Source of the DNA: Oligoflexia bacterium
Lineage (GTDB): Bacteria; Bdellovibrionota; UBA1018
NCBI GenBank assembly: GCA_903895855.1
Contig: CAITVN010000192.1
Location: 1 to 37,848 of the forward strand
Reading direction: 5' to 3'
Length of the DNA stretch: 37,848 nucleotides
The first letter of the stretch is position 1. Each line of letters begins with the position of its first letter. Below the pieces are notes generated by a model, which saw only the letters and a list, made by a program, of their open reading frames with translations, did no database searches and had not been told where the DNA came from. Of the stretch, positions 16,158 through 25,004 are shown piece by piece. The position numbers were made by a program, and so were the translations under genes.

Positions 16158-17413
16158 TGTGGCTTCCCTCTATTGGGCTCTTGGTTTGAGAAAGTTGAAA
16201 ACGAACAGTAGGTTGCGTGGTGTAAGTCACTTTTGCAGCCCAAAATTGACCGGATAACCGGATGTTTTCCCAAAATTTCAGTCATTCGAGTCTGTGCTGA
16301 TGGGTGCTGACTTAGATCAAGTTCGTCATCCATTTCATCAGGATCACAGAGATCGTGAACCGCACCAATGGTTACTTGAAATGCTCTGTCAAGGCGTTGC
16401 TTGCGAGCCTCTTGCGCGCTCAACCCTGGGTCGATGAGAAACTCCTTAATCGAATCTCTCAATGCGTGGCTTAACACTTCTATCGCGACCCAGTCAGCGA
16501 ACATTTCTGCGAGATGATCTTGGCCAGCGCAGAAAGGGTGAGTGCCCTGCGCCACCTTAGGCTTAAATAGTATTTTTCGAGCCGAAAAACACTCCTGCAA
16601 ATTTTGGTATCCCAGCCATTCAGATGATCTCAAAATTTGATTTTTCAGTTCGCACGGGTCGATGCTGTGGGCCAGCTCATGAGTCATGGTAAAAACAAGA
16701 TTCGGCCAGTTCTTTTTCAGTGCGGCGTAGGCTCCTCCGATTCGCACTCTTCTGGTGATGTTCTTTTTTTCAGTTATCTTTTCAAAGTAGACGTCAGATT
16801 TAGTGAGTAATTGGGGCTCTTGCTGGTATTTGATCGCCGGTGGGGGCAAGTCGAGAATGACACTTTTGATGATCTTGGTGAGTTCTGTCTTGGCTTTGAA
16901 ACTCAAAAACTGTCTTTCTTGTTTTGAAAGAAATGAAATAATTTGGGCTTTTGAGTAGTCGAACGCTCTCGTCAGTTCTTGCACTCGTTCAGGAGTATAT
17001 ACCGACTTTGCAAGGGCTTCGTCCAGTTCTTCGTGCGTCCACTCAGGGTTCGCTCTGACCAGACTTTCATATTCTCGAAGAACCTCGAGTTCACTTTCAA
17101 CCTCGGTTTGAGCAATGGGCTCTCCGCTTTTGTATCGGGTTCGAGGTCGCCCCTGACAAATAAAGGTCATGAGTTGTTCGCAACGATCTTGCGGAATGGG
17201 CAGCTGCAGGGGGATATCATCAGTCGAACTCGCAGTTTTCATCGATGATGACGCCGAATTTGACGACGGCTGACTTCGATTGGCCTCAGGTACGGGTTCG
17301 GGCGAAGGAGTGCTTGGAAAATCTAGCCGTGAAAGTACGATCAAAGTGATCAAGCCAATGCCAAAAAGCAATACGACTAATATCGCTAACTTTTTCTGTC
17401 CAAGTTTTGGCAC
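16154..17413 (-). CDS. Membrane-anchored putative zinc metallopeptidase (HExxH)
   Basis: 419 residues starting at a GTG with AGAGGA upstream. Residues 8-28 form a single membrane anchor, followed by a Pro/Ser-rich spacer (about 31-65), so the enzyme part should lie in the periplasm. The zinc site is FTMTHELAHSID (His245, Glu246, His249), and a downstream acidic motif HLAEMFADWVA (about 300-310) is a good candidate for the third ligand; a short SQHPSAQTRM motif follows further on. Cysteines are numerous and could form disulfides. The family is not clear to me; the HELAHSID...E..AD arrangement is that of gluzincin-like peptidases. Coupled to the small exported protein downstream and 15 bases after the Yip1-like gene. 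Confidence 0.65.
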   Translation of the reverse strand: MPKLGQKKLAILVVLLFGIGLITLIVLSRLDFPSTPSPEPVPEANRSQPSSNSASSSMKTASSTDDIPLQLPIPQDRCEQLMTFICQGRPRTRYKSGEPIAQTEVESELEVLREYESLVRANPEWTHEELDEALAKSVYTPERVQELTRAFDYSKAQIISFLSKQERQFLSFKAKTELTKIIKSVILDLPPPAIKYQQEPQLLTKSDVYFEKITEKKNITRRVRIGGAYAALKKNWPNLVFTMTHELAHSIDPCELKNQILRSSEWLGYQNLQECFSARKILFKPKVAQGTHPFCAGQDHLAEMFADWVAIEVLSHALRDSIKEFLIDPGLSAQEARKQRLDRAFQVTIGAVHDLCDPDEMDDELDLSQHPSAQTRMTEILGKHPVIRSILGCKSDLHHATYCSFSTFSNQEPNRGKPQ

Positions 17414-17428
17414 GACTGCTTGGTTCCT

Positions 17429-18310
17429 CTAAAAAAATTGGGCTAGAAACTTGAGAATAACAGCCGCAAACAAGGCCATTGCTGACAGGGCAACCGTCAT
17501 GATCAAGAATTTGGGAAAGAGCCCTACGATACTCGCTCTGGTCCACCCAATGCGGTACAGCGTCTTCGCGCCAACGACAGTGACGATTGTCATTCCTAAA
17601 CTAGCCAGTGGCGAACCCACCAGCGGAATCGCCAAAAGTATTGACGGTGCGAACCCATAGCAAACGATCTGAGCGGCTGACTTGAAGGTAATTTCGCTAG
17701 GGGCCCCATTTTTTCCTGGCGTGACTAGCAGCCGTGCACCCAAGAATACCCAAAAACCAGTAAAGAGAATGCCTAAGATAGTAAAGAACGGATCAGAAAT
17801 AACTGAACCAACCCCCATCACCCAGCTCAGCATCTTTTCTTTCATTTCAAGAAAAGCAGCGCCTTTACCTGGGTTATCAATTTCGATGATATTTTCGGCA
17901 AAATCGAAAACTTTGCTGAAGTAGCGGTCGAGACTAGTGCCAATGACACCCATCCACAAATACTGAAGCGCACTGCCAATCCAATGGGTTAGCAGTGCAA
18001 AACTCAGAGGAATAAAAATCGACTCATTTCGTGGCAGTCTTTCGAAAAATGAACTGGGCCGTGTGGTTGCCCACGCAAGAGTTAAGAAATACCTTTTGAT
18101 GAGGCCCAGGGCTGAGACCGGTTCTGAAAACGAGCGAACGACAGCTGAATCGTAGCCCTGAGTAGCCTCTGGTTTAGGAGCTGCCTTTTCGACGAAACCA
18201 CAGCCAGGACAAGCGGTTCCCGAAATGATTTCACCATGATGAAACCCGCACTTCGAGCAAATTTTGCCATCCTTACTCGTCGTTGTGGTTGTGGTCATTT
18301 CCGTGGTCAT
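17429..18310 (-). CDS. Zinc-ribbon Yip1-family membrane protein
   Basis: 293 residues. After a Thr-rich start there is a zinc ribbon (ICSKCGFHH ... ACPGCGF, Cys18, 21, 34 and 37) on the cytoplasmic side. The rest is a Yip1-type membrane domain: RYFLTLAWATTRPSSFFERL, then about five membrane helices (about residues 95-120, 165-195, 210-235, 245-265 and 268-290). It overlaps the end of the DUF4340-like gene by 38 bases. The first ATG (18310) has GGGGA immediately next to it, which is too close; the ATG at 18298 is an alternative start. Yip1 proteins in bacteria are of unknown function and often sit near ABC exporters and peptidases, as here. Confidence 0.7.
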   Translation of the reverse strand: MTTEMTTTTTTSKDGKICSKCGFHHGEIISGTACPGCGFVEKAAPKPEATQGYDSAVVRSFSEPVSALGLIKRYFLTLAWATTRPSSFFERLPRNESIFIPLSFALLTHWIGSALQYLWMGVIGTSLDRYFSKVFDFAENIIEIDNPGKGAAFLEMKEKMLSWVMGVGSVISDPFFTILGILFTGFWVFLGARLLVTPGKNGAPSEITFKSAAQIVCYGFAPSILLAIPLVGSPLASLGMTIVTVVGAKTLYRIGWTRASIVGLFPKFLIMTVALSAMALFAAVILKFLAQFF

Positions 18311-19898
18311 TCCCCATCGATGGCATCGGCAGTTTCGGCTTCACAATCGCTGATTGACCGGCGCTGGCATCTTTTTCCGGCTGCCCTGATGCAGCAGGCT
18401 TGGGTTCTTTCTTAAAGAACTCTAGCTTAGAAGGTAATGCATCTTGAATGGTGCTGTCTACCGAGAAAGCTTCTTTTCGGGCAGAAGTCTCGTCGATTGC
18501 CGTCAGAGTACTGGTCTTCCAAAAGATCAGGTGTTTTTTCTTCTGATCTTTTTCATCAGAAATGGTGACATGAAGTCCCTTTTCCTTCCCTTTAGGAATT
18601 TGACCTTCGCTGTAAAATTCTTTGATGCGATTGCCAGAAAGCTTATCGAGCAATGCTGAAACTTTGTTTGAGTCGATTTCGATGGGTAGGTCTTTTTGGG
18701 TCCATTTACCGTCTTTGTTTTCGAGTAATATTTTGCCGTTTCCTAAGTCGCCACCAGAAATTTCGATTTTCTTGGTAGAGAATCGTTCAGTTGAGGTGAT
18801 GAGTTTAGCTTGCCTGAGTTCGGCAAGAGATTTTTTTAATTTGTCGGCCGAGTTTTTTTCTATTTCGTAGAGAGGCGACTGATTTTCAACGGCGAGGTAG
18901 AGTTTTTCAGTTGAGTGAGGCGACGCCTTAGCCTTGATTTCATAAAAAGCCAGGCGAATGGGTTCTTCTGCTTTTGGAGCCTTGGCGGTAGGGGTAAAAG
19001 TGAATTCAGTCGTGAGTTTTGCTGGCTTGAGTGCAGCTTTGCTTTCGGCAGAAGCCTTATCTTCTGATACGAATGTTTTTGCATTGATGTGGGTTACGGC
19101 CGTTAAAATCGTTTCTATGGCTTCGGCATCACCAGAAAGGCCAGTGCCCTTAAGATTTGCTGATGTCCCTGAAATGGTCCATGTGCCGTCTTTTTTGTTG
19201 CCGGCCACGGTTCCTTTTTCTGACTTCAGCGAGAACCCCTGGATTTCATGAGTCGAGGTTTCAAATAACTTCTTGTTTCTCCAATAGGTGAGGTCTTTCT
19301 CCCAATTGGTTTTTAAAAAGGCATTGAGTAAAGAAACCTTTTTGACCTGTTTGTCGTCGATTTTGTCAGCCTCACCAGCAATTGAAAAAATAGAATCTCC
19401 AATGGGGTGGGTACTTCCAAGGTAAACAGCGAGAAGTTTTCCGTCGTGCAGTTTGATCTCAACTCTTCGTGCTGATTTTCTTGTTTGCTCATCGAGTTCG
19501 TAGTCTTTGAGCAGCTTGACTCTTTTATCAGGAGTCTCTTCGTCTAAATCGACCGTGTCTTTGGGTGTCGCATTGGTGATGGCCGAAAGTAGACTGTTCA
19601 CATTAGTAGAGTCGGCCTCGAGGTTAGCGGGTTTGAGCACCTTCCACTTAGGTGTCGAATTGGTCTTGCAGAGCTTTTGATCACTTTCGGCGCATTGAAA
19701 GACGAAAGTATTTTTAGAGTCGATCAAAGAAAGTGTATCAACGCTCTGTTCGCCCAACTGCAAGACTTTCTTTGCCTGTTCTTCAGATTTTTCTTTTTTT
19801 GGTTTATGGCTAAATTCAAACCAATAAGCAAAAGATCCCAATACAAGAAGCGAAGCTGCCAAGCCTAGGGTCTTGCCCCATTTGACTTCTGATTCCAT
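18273..19898 (-). CDS. DUF4340-like protein of a Gld-type export system
   Basis: 541 residues. One N-terminal membrane helix (about 9-26, LGLAASLLVLGSFAYWFEF) anchors a large periplasmic part made of repeated beta-rich units: WKVLKPANLEADSTNVNSLL, KWTQKDLPIEIDSNKVSALL and RRVEIKLHDGKLLAVYLG. This is the pattern of DUF4340, a domain that regularly follows gldA-gldF-gldG genes. The protein ends in a Pro/Ser-rich tail and a short His/Asn/Asp run (GNDHGNDHNHNDE) that could bind metal. Lysine is very frequent. It lies 44 bases downstream of the GldG-like gene, and its last 38 bases overlap the start of the zinc-ribbon Yip1 gene. Confidence 0.72.
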   Translation of the reverse strand: MESEVKWGKTLGLAASLLVLGSFAYWFEFSHKPKKEKSEEQAKKVLQLGEQSVDTLSLIDSKNTFVFQCAESDQKLCKTNSTPKWKVLKPANLEADSTNVNSLLSAITNATPKDTVDLDEETPDKRVKLLKDYELDEQTRKSARRVEIKLHDGKLLAVYLGSTHPIGDSIFSIAGEADKIDDKQVKKVSLLNAFLKTNWEKDLTYWRNKKLFETSTHEIQGFSLKSEKGTVAGNKKDGTWTISGTSANLKGTGLSGDAEAIETILTAVTHINAKTFVSEDKASAESKAALKPAKLTTEFTFTPTAKAPKAEEPIRLAFYEIKAKASPHSTEKLYLAVENQSPLYEIEKNSADKLKKSLAELRQAKLITSTERFSTKKIEISGGDLGNGKILLENKDGKWTQKDLPIEIDSNKVSALLDKLSGNRIKEFYSEGQIPKGKEKGLHVTISDEKDQKKKHLIFWKTSTLTAIDETSARKEAFSVDSTIQDALPSKLEFFKKEPKPAASGQPEKDASAGQSAIVKPKLPMPSMGNDHGNDHNHNDE

Positions 19899-19942
19899 GA
19901 TCTCTCCTTCGTGTAAACTAGCTGTTTATGAAAACCAGTCGA

Positions 19943-21499
19943 TTACAATTTCTTACGAATAACCCACATCACGATTCCACCGATAGCAATGCTGAGCGGA
20001 ATGAGAATAACCGTCAGCAAGAAGATGAATTTTCCCGCTTGCTGTGAAAGTTCAACTTTTCCTGGGCCTTCTTCTTTTGATCGAATCGAAATCAGGCTTT
20101 CATCTTCTAAAACCCAACTGGCAGAATTCAAGAACAAGTCTACATTGGCGCCGAATCGAGAATAGTTGTTTGAAGCAAAAACAGAGGTTCCAAAAACAAC
20201 CAGGCGGGTCTTGGTAGCCGTTGTTGAACCTTTGAGTTTGCCTTCGACGGCCATCATCGTTGTGAGCGGGCCTTCTTTGTCAGCACCCTTGGTAAACTGA
20301 ACTTTTCCTGCACCGAGTTCTTTGAAGTCAGTTTCTGCCCAACTCTTTGGTGTTGTCTTGGCGATCCATTGAATTTTGAGGTCAGCCGGCGCGCCTGCAA
20401 TCACGTCGAGTGGGCGAGTGAATGGAAAATAGCAGTTCTGTTGAGCAGTGAATTCTTTCGCAATCGGATTTTCTTTTGAAAAAGTCGCGACAATAGGAAC
20501 AGCTGCATCGACTCCAAGCATTTTTGAAAGCGGATCAATGATGAGCGCGTTTCCAACTCCGATGTACCAGTCTTTTAACACGGCAACTAACTCGGGCGAT
20601 GTCTCGGTGCCTTTGATGCTCACATCGAGTGCGATGAGCGCTCGGCCGCCACCAGCTAGGTAATCACGAATGGCTTTAACTTCGGGGTCGAAGAAAGCTT
20701 TTGTTGGGCCCAAAATCGCAATGGCACTGCAATCAGCTGGAATTTTGGCCTCTTGGGCTAAGGTGAACTCTTTCGTGTCGTATGATTGGCCTTCTAGGCC
20801 TTTTTTGATACCTTGGTAGCCTTCGGCTTCGTTTGAAGAGATACTTTTCTCGCCGTGACCTGTGATGAAGCAAAGAGTGGCATTTTTGTCTTTCAACAAT
20901 TTGATGAGGGTATTGGTTAACTTTTCTTCGGTGACCTCATCCATCTTTTGTTCTTTGGTTCCGTAATTCAGAACGAGTGTGCCGTATTTCTTGATTTGAA
21001 GCTGTTTTGCGCGTGTCGGTTCTTTGTCGGGGTCAACGTATTCAACTTCGAATTTTGGATTGAGGTCTCTCAGATTGTCGAGAAGAGCTCTTTTTTGCTC
21101 GCGGTCTCCCATTTTTCCAAAAAAGGTCGCTTTGAGTGGGGTCTTCAACCCTTTGATTAATTTCGCTGTTTGATCAGAAAGGGTGTGTACTTTGTTTTTT
21201 GTCGTATCGTATTTAAACGGGTGCTTTTCAGACAAAAAGTTGAGTACGCCCAAGATGCTAATCACGATCGCAACGGTGACTAACCAGTTAAGTCCTTGAG
21301 TCATGGTTTTCTTCTTAAATGCACTACGGTATTCGAGGGCGAGAGCCGTACCCACCCCCACTACTGCTATACCGGCGAAGAGCGCGAAACCAATGATGTC
21401 AGAATAAACGACTACCGAAACCAGTAGGCTCAGTATCGAAAGAACGAAGAAAATCCAGAGAACAACGATTTTTTTAGATTTGGTTGCAGAGGTATTCAT
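19943..21499 (-). CDS. GldG-like ABC transporter accessory protein
   Basis: The ATG at 21499 is taken as start because AAGGAA lies about 11 bases upstream; an in-frame TTG at 21523 lies inside the end of the permease gene and has no such site. Three membrane helices in the first about 105 residues (KKIVVLWIFFVLSIL, a Gly/Val-rich pair, and LNWLVTVAIVISILGVL) lead to a large extracytoplasmic alpha/beta domain (KVHTLSDQTAKLIKGLK, CFITGHGEKS, AIRDYLAGGGRALIALD) typical of the GldG/ABC_transp_aux family. One C-terminal helix (FLLTVILIPLSIAIGGIVMW) closes it. In gliding bacteroidetes GldG works with GldA and GldF; in other phyla the substrate of the complex is unknown. Confidence 0.85.
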   Translation of the reverse strand: MNTSATKSKKIVVLWIFFVLSILSLLVSVVVYSDIIGFALFAGIAVVGVGTALALEYRSAFKKKTMTQGLNWLVTVAIVISILGVLNFLSEKHPFKYDTTKNKVHTLSDQTAKLIKGLKTPLKATFFGKMGDREQKRALLDNLRDLNPKFEVEYVDPDKEPTRAKQLQIKKYGTLVLNYGTKEQKMDEVTEEKLTNTLIKLLKDKNATLCFITGHGEKSISSNEAEGYQGIKKGLEGQSYDTKEFTLAQEAKIPADCSAIAILGPTKAFFDPEVKAIRDYLAGGGRALIALDVSIKGTETSPELVAVLKDWYIGVGNALIIDPLSKMLGVDAAVPIVATFSKENPIAKEFTAQQNCYFPFTRPLDVIAGAPADLKIQWIAKTTPKSWAETDFKELGAGKVQFTKGADKEGPLTTMMAVEGKLKGSTTATKTRLVVFGTSVFASNNYSRFGANVDLFLNSASWVLEDESLISIRSKEEGPGKVELSQQAGKFIFLLTVILIPLSIAIGGIVMWVIRKKL

Positions 21500-21513
21500 A
21501 TAATTTTGTTTCC

Positions 21514-22281
21514 TTATCTCCAACGGTAAGAATCGAGTACTCGATGAGTGAGAAAGAGTCCTAGAAACATAAATGACAGGTAAAAGAAGACGTCGGTGCT
21601 ACTCAATAGTCCTTGGCTGAAGTTATTGTAATGACTGATCAGTGATAGGTACATCAAGATGTCGCTCCACACTGGGCCTGCTGATTGTGTCGCCCAGCTA
21701 ATGAGCCAGAAAAATAGGCCGGCGGCGAAGGTGAGTGCTCCGGCGACGATCTGATTTTCGGTGAGCGAAGAAAAGAACACGCCTAATGAAAGGTAGCAGC
21801 CTGTGAGTAAAAGGGTTCCGATGTTGCTCGTGAGGATTGGCCCGAGGTCAGGGTTGCCCGTAATCATGAGAATGATCGGGTAAGTGAAAGTGAGTGCTAG
21901 CATCACAGCAATGAGCAGGTAAGAAGAAATGAATTTTCCTAAAATGATCTCAGTCAAGGTGAGAGGTGCGGTAAATAAAAGGGCAATGGTCTTATTCTTT
22001 TTTTCTTCGGCAAAAAGTCTCATGGTGATGAAGGGAACTAAGAATAAGAAAATCACATTCATGTTACCGTATAATGGACGAATGATTCCATCAGTGATGC
22101 TGGCGGCTTTACCCATATTGAATTGCTGATACTGCAGGTTTTGCATGTTGAAATGTGAAAGATTGAAAAAGAACATCCAACCCATGATCACCATAAAGCC
22201 AGCGATTACAATGTAGGCGATTGGCGAGGTAAAATAACTCTTAAAGTCTTTACTGGCGACAACCCAGGTATTTCGAATCAT
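21514..22281 (-). CDS. GldF-like ABC-2 type permease
   Basis: The ATG at 22281 is chosen because AGGAG lies ten bases upstream; the longer frame reaching 22362 runs into the ATPase gene and lacks a site. The 255-residue product begins MIRNTWVVASKDFKSYFTSP, the usual cytoplasmic entry of these permeases, and has six membrane helices. The segment FITMRLFAEEKKNKTIALLF is the conserved cytoplasmic loop after helix 2 of GldF-type proteins. It should form the channel of the exporter with the ATPase encoded just upstream and the GldG-like protein just downstream. Confidence 0.88.
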   Translation of the reverse strand: MIRNTWVVASKDFKSYFTSPIAYIVIAGFMVIMGWMFFFNLSHFNMQNLQYQQFNMGKAASITDGIIRPLYGNMNVIFLFLVPFITMRLFAEEKKNKTIALLFTAPLTLTEIILGKFISSYLLIAVMLALTFTYPIILMITGNPDLGPILTSNIGTLLLTGCYLSLGVFFSSLTENQIVAGALTFAAGLFFWLISWATQSAGPVWSDILMYLSLISHYNNFSQGLLSSTDVFFYLSFMFLGLFLTHRVLDSYRWR

Positions 22282-22315
22282 GATTTTAATTCTCCTTTTT
22301 AAAAAAGCTAAACGG

Positions 22316-23245
22316 TTAAGCGGGACGTTCTTCGGTAGTGAGTTGCAAGAAAATCTCTTCAAGACTCACGCGCTCAGCTGAAAACTCAAGAACCCCAAGC
22401 TTTTGGGCTACTGCAATTTCGACTAATTGATCTCTAATCTCAGCTCCACCCGGCCGCATTTCAATGACTAGTTTCGGTCCGGCCTGGGTAATCGACTGCA
22501 CGCCACTGACTTGTTTCAGTGCCTCAATTCCCTGAATAAGTGGGGTTTTTACGGTCATCGAGTAGATCAGTCCCTTTCTTAATCGAGAGGTCAACTGCTC
22601 AATCGTGTCAACGGCCGCGATTTTTCCGCGGTTAATGACGACGATACGATGGCAGGTGGCTGTCACCTCAGGCAAAATGTGCGAACTCAAGATGACGGTG
22701 TGATCGCCAGCAAGGCCCTTGATCAGTTCGCGAATTTCGATAATCTGCTTGGGATCTAAGCCGACAGTAGGTTCATCGAGAATCATGACTGGAGGGTTGT
22801 GAACCAAAGCTTGCGCGAGCCCTACCCGTTGTTGATAGCCTTTTGAAAGGTTTCCGATCAGGCGTTTGCGAACTGGCCCAAGGCCCGTGCGGTCAACTGC
22901 ATAGGTCACCGCTTTTTTTAATTGCGTCTTCGGTACTTGTTTTAGTTTTGCCGCAAACTCGACGTAATCCTCAACGGTCATTTCGCCATACACGGGCGGA
23001 GTTTCGGGAAGGTAGCCAACGCTACGCTTGAGTTCAATTGGATTTTTAGTCACGTCAAACCCCGCCACCGTCACATTGCCCTCGCTAGCGGGCATGAAAC
23101 CAGAAAGTATCTTCATGGTGGTGCTTTTACCTGCGCCATTGGGGCCCAAGAAGCCCACGATCTCTCCCTTTGCCACCTCAAAAGTGAGATCTTCGACTGC
23201 TGAACGGGCACCATAATATTTTGTTAAGTGAGAAACTTGAATCAT
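22316..23245 (-). CDS. GldA-like ABC transporter ATP-binding protein
   Basis: 309 residues. Walker A GFLGPNGAGKST, Q-loop region GYLPETPPVYGEMTVEDY, signature LSKGYQQRVGLAQALVH, Walker B VMILDEPTVGLDP and the switch histidine (VILSSHILPE) are all present. The YLPE motif and the C-terminal domain of about 85 residues (LRKGLIYSMTVKTPLIQGIE onward) are typical of GldA/NatA-type exporters. ATG at 23245 has AGGAG eight bases upstream. It leads the Gld-type cluster; the permease starts 34 bases after it. Confidence 0.9.
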   Translation of the reverse strand: MIQVSHLTKYYGARSAVEDLTFEVAKGEIVGFLGPNGAGKSTTMKILSGFMPASEGNVTVAGFDVTKNPIELKRSVGYLPETPPVYGEMTVEDYVEFAAKLKQVPKTQLKKAVTYAVDRTGLGPVRKRLIGNLSKGYQQRVGLAQALVHNPPVMILDEPTVGLDPKQIIEIRELIKGLAGDHTVILSSHILPEVTATCHRIVVINRGKIAAVDTIEQLTSRLRKGLIYSMTVKTPLIQGIEALKQVSGVQSITQAGPKLVIEMRPGGAEIRDQLVEIAVAQKLGVLEFSAERVSLEEIFLQLTTEERPA

Positions 23246-23278
23246 TGCTGCACTCCTCTTATGAAAGTGATCATCTTT

Positions 23279-23312
23279 ATGATTTATTTGGGATTTACCT
23301 AAGTTTTGTCAA
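23279..23312 (-). promoter_or_regulatory. Candidate sigma-70-type promoter of the Gld-type cluster
   Basis: On the minus strand a perfect TTGACA (23312-23307) lies about 60 bases upstream of the GldA-like start and is followed at roughly the right distance by an AT-rich stretch (AAATAAATCATAAAG) that offers only imperfect -10 hexamers. The region 23246-23328 holds nothing else recognisable. Confidence 0.35.
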
Positions 23313-23328
23313 GTACCATTATGTTTTC

Positions 23329-24375
23329 TCAGCGAGATTTTTTTTCTCGTTCGACCAGTACTTGTTTGAGGCGATTGATGACGGCCTCTACCGTCTTTTC
23401 TAAGGTAGCGCTCAAGGCGAGCCCCGCCGCGTATTCGTGACCCCCACCCCCGAGTTCCATCGCGACATGATTAATAACAATTCTGCCTTTTGAGCGAATT
23501 GATACTCTGACCTGATCATTGTCTTCTTCTCGAAAGAGGCAAAGTATCTCAGCATCTTTCAATAAGAGCAACAGATTCAAAAAAGAGAGTGTGTCGTCTG
23601 CGCTAGCTTGGTGTTTTTTTCTGAGTTCTTTTGTGAGTTCGATCCAAGCGATTTTGCCGTTTGCTTCGACTTGAACATTCTGAAGCATATTGCCCAAGAG
23701 TTTGAGGTGCGAAAGTTCTTTTGAAGAATAGATGGCTTGGTAAACTTCTTCGGGGTTCACTCCACGTTCGATCATTTCTGCGGCAATGTGATGGGCCGTC
23801 GGTGTTGTGCGGGCGTAGCGAAAGCTATTGGTGTCGGTCATAACTGAAACGTATAGGCCTTGCGCCACCGCCTCTGTGATTTCAGCCAAGTCAAGTTCGG
23901 TAAAAAGGTGATACAGCAGTTCACCGATACTCGATGAAGTCGTGTCTGACACCAGCATCGCATGAGGTGGATAACTGATTTGCGAAGTGGGCATGATGTC
24001 GGGGTGGTGATCTAAGAATACGATATTTTTTGCGAGAATCGAAAGTTCGCCCCAAAGTTTTCCGAGCCGTCTGGGGTCATTGGTGTCGACGATTACCCAG
24101 AGGTCGAAGTCGTCCCAAACTTCGGCGTCGTCGGGCCCATGAAGGTATTCACTTTTTGCATCTAAGAATTGGTACCGTTTTGGAAGGGGGTCGGGGTTGT
24201 ATACCCGACACTGTTTTTTGGCTTTTTTGAGGTAGTGAAAGAGTGATGCCTCGGCTCCAAGGCCATCGCCGTCAGGTTGTTGATGTGTCGAGAGTAACAC
24301 CCTCTTTGATGAGGCAATGAGGTCTTTAAAACGTTGAAATTCACGAGATTTTGCCAAAGAAATTTTAGTGCTCAA
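23329..24375 (-). CDS. DHH-family phosphoesterase, NrnA-like
   Basis: 348 residues. The DHH signature motifs appear in order: HQQPDGDGLG (Asp35 and Asp37), VIVDTNDP (Asp97), FLDHHPD (the DHH triad at 122-124), and DTTSSSIGELLY. The DHHA1 domain ends in the RNA-binding GGGGHEYAAG. This is the layout of NrnA, which degrades short RNA oligonucleotides and removes the 3' phosphate of pAp; the NrnA assignment is by length and motif order. The start is TTG at 24375 with a strong AGGAGGT five bases upstream. It is divergent from the next small gene across 50 bases. Confidence 0.85.
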   Translation of the reverse strand: MSTKISLAKSREFQRFKDLIASSKRVLLSTHQQPDGDGLGAEASLFHYLKKAKKQCRVYNPDPLPKRYQFLDAKSEYLHGPDDAEVWDDFDLWVIVDTNDPRRLGKLWGELSILAKNIVFLDHHPDIMPTSQISYPPHAMLVSDTTSSSIGELLYHLFTELDLAEITEAVAQGLYVSVMTDTNSFRYARTTPTAHHIAAEMIERGVNPEEVYQAIYSSKELSHLKLLGNMLQNVQVEANGKIAWIELTKELRKKHQASADDTLSFLNLLLLLKDAEILCLFREEDNDQVRVSIRSKGRIVINHVAMELGGGGHEYAAGLALSATLEKTVEAVINRLKQVLVEREKKSR

Positions 24376-24425
24376 GTGTACCTCCTGAGACGCCGATCTA
24401 AGTTCTGCGGGGAGAGTGTTTCAAC

Positions 24426-24785
24426 ATGTCGGTAAAAACTTCGGCTGCCAAAAAATTGACTGAGAATAAGACCACACCCAAGGTCGACCCGCTTTACGTA
24501 ATTTTCGAACAGCATTTATTTAATTTTCAGGATTCTGATGCGGATCGCAACACGTTTATTTCAAATGTTGTAAATGAATATGTTGGCTATCTCAGAAAAC
24601 TCAATATCGCGATTCCGAAGTCGCTTGAAGGGGCCATTTCTGAAGAGTTGGCGGCTCAGGTTAGTGTCATGCTCACCAAAAAAATCTACGGTTGTGTGAA
24701 CATTACCGAGTTTCGAAAAGCTTCGCCCGTTGCGCACAAAAAAAAGGCCCGTGCGAAGTACTCTCGTCTCAAAGCAAGTCCATAA
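24426..24785 (+). CDS. Small protein of unknown function
   Basis: 119 residues, ATG preceded by GGGGAGAG nine bases upstream, which supports real translation. A basic N-terminus (VKTSAAKKLTENKTTPK) and a basic C-terminus (HKKKARAKYSRLKASP) flank a compact, mostly helical core (LYVIFEQHLFNFQDSDADR, ISNVVNEYVGYLRKL) with one cysteine. The basic ends suggest nucleic-acid binding, but no known fold is recognised. It is divergent from the NrnA-like gene, with which it would share a regulatory region. Confidence 0.6.
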   Translation: MSVKTSAAKKLTENKTTPKVDPLYVIFEQHLFNFQDSDADRNTFISNVVNEYVGYLRKLNIAIPKSLEGAISEELAAQVSVMLTKKIYGCVNITEFRKASPVAHKKKARAKYSRLKASP

Positions 24786-24821
24786 CTTGAGCGCCCTAAT
24801 TCAAGAAAAAAATACAAGAGT

Positions 24822-24856
24822 GTCAGAATTCTGACCACTTCTGAATCGGGTCAGAA
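24822..24856. repeat. Cluster of TTCTGA/TCAGAA palindromic elements
   Basis: A perfect 14-base palindrome, GTCAGAATTCTGAC (24822-24835), is followed by TTCTGA (24839-24844) and TCAGAA (24851-24856). The second half of the palindrome with the last element also gives an 8-bp inverted repeat, TTCTGACC / GGTCAGAA, around a 12-base loop. It lies between the small protein gene and the secreted transglutaminase-like gene and could be a terminator-like structure for the former or an operator for the latter. The rest of 24786-25004 shows no gene. Confidence 0.45.
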
Positions 24857-25004
24857 AACGCCTCAGTGCAGATTTCTGTTCACTTAATCTAAATTCAGTC
24901 TTGATCTGCATCGAGTAAATCGAAGATAGAAAACCGCTCAAATTTACTGAAATCTCGGCCTCGCGGCACGCCGATTGCTGAACCCCCACGGGCGAGGATC
25001 ATTT

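Noticed and set aside
24801..24989. 62-codon minus-strand frame in the intergenic region
   Set aside because: Covers the palindrome cluster and the start region of the next gene; no ribosome-binding site and no recognisable composition.
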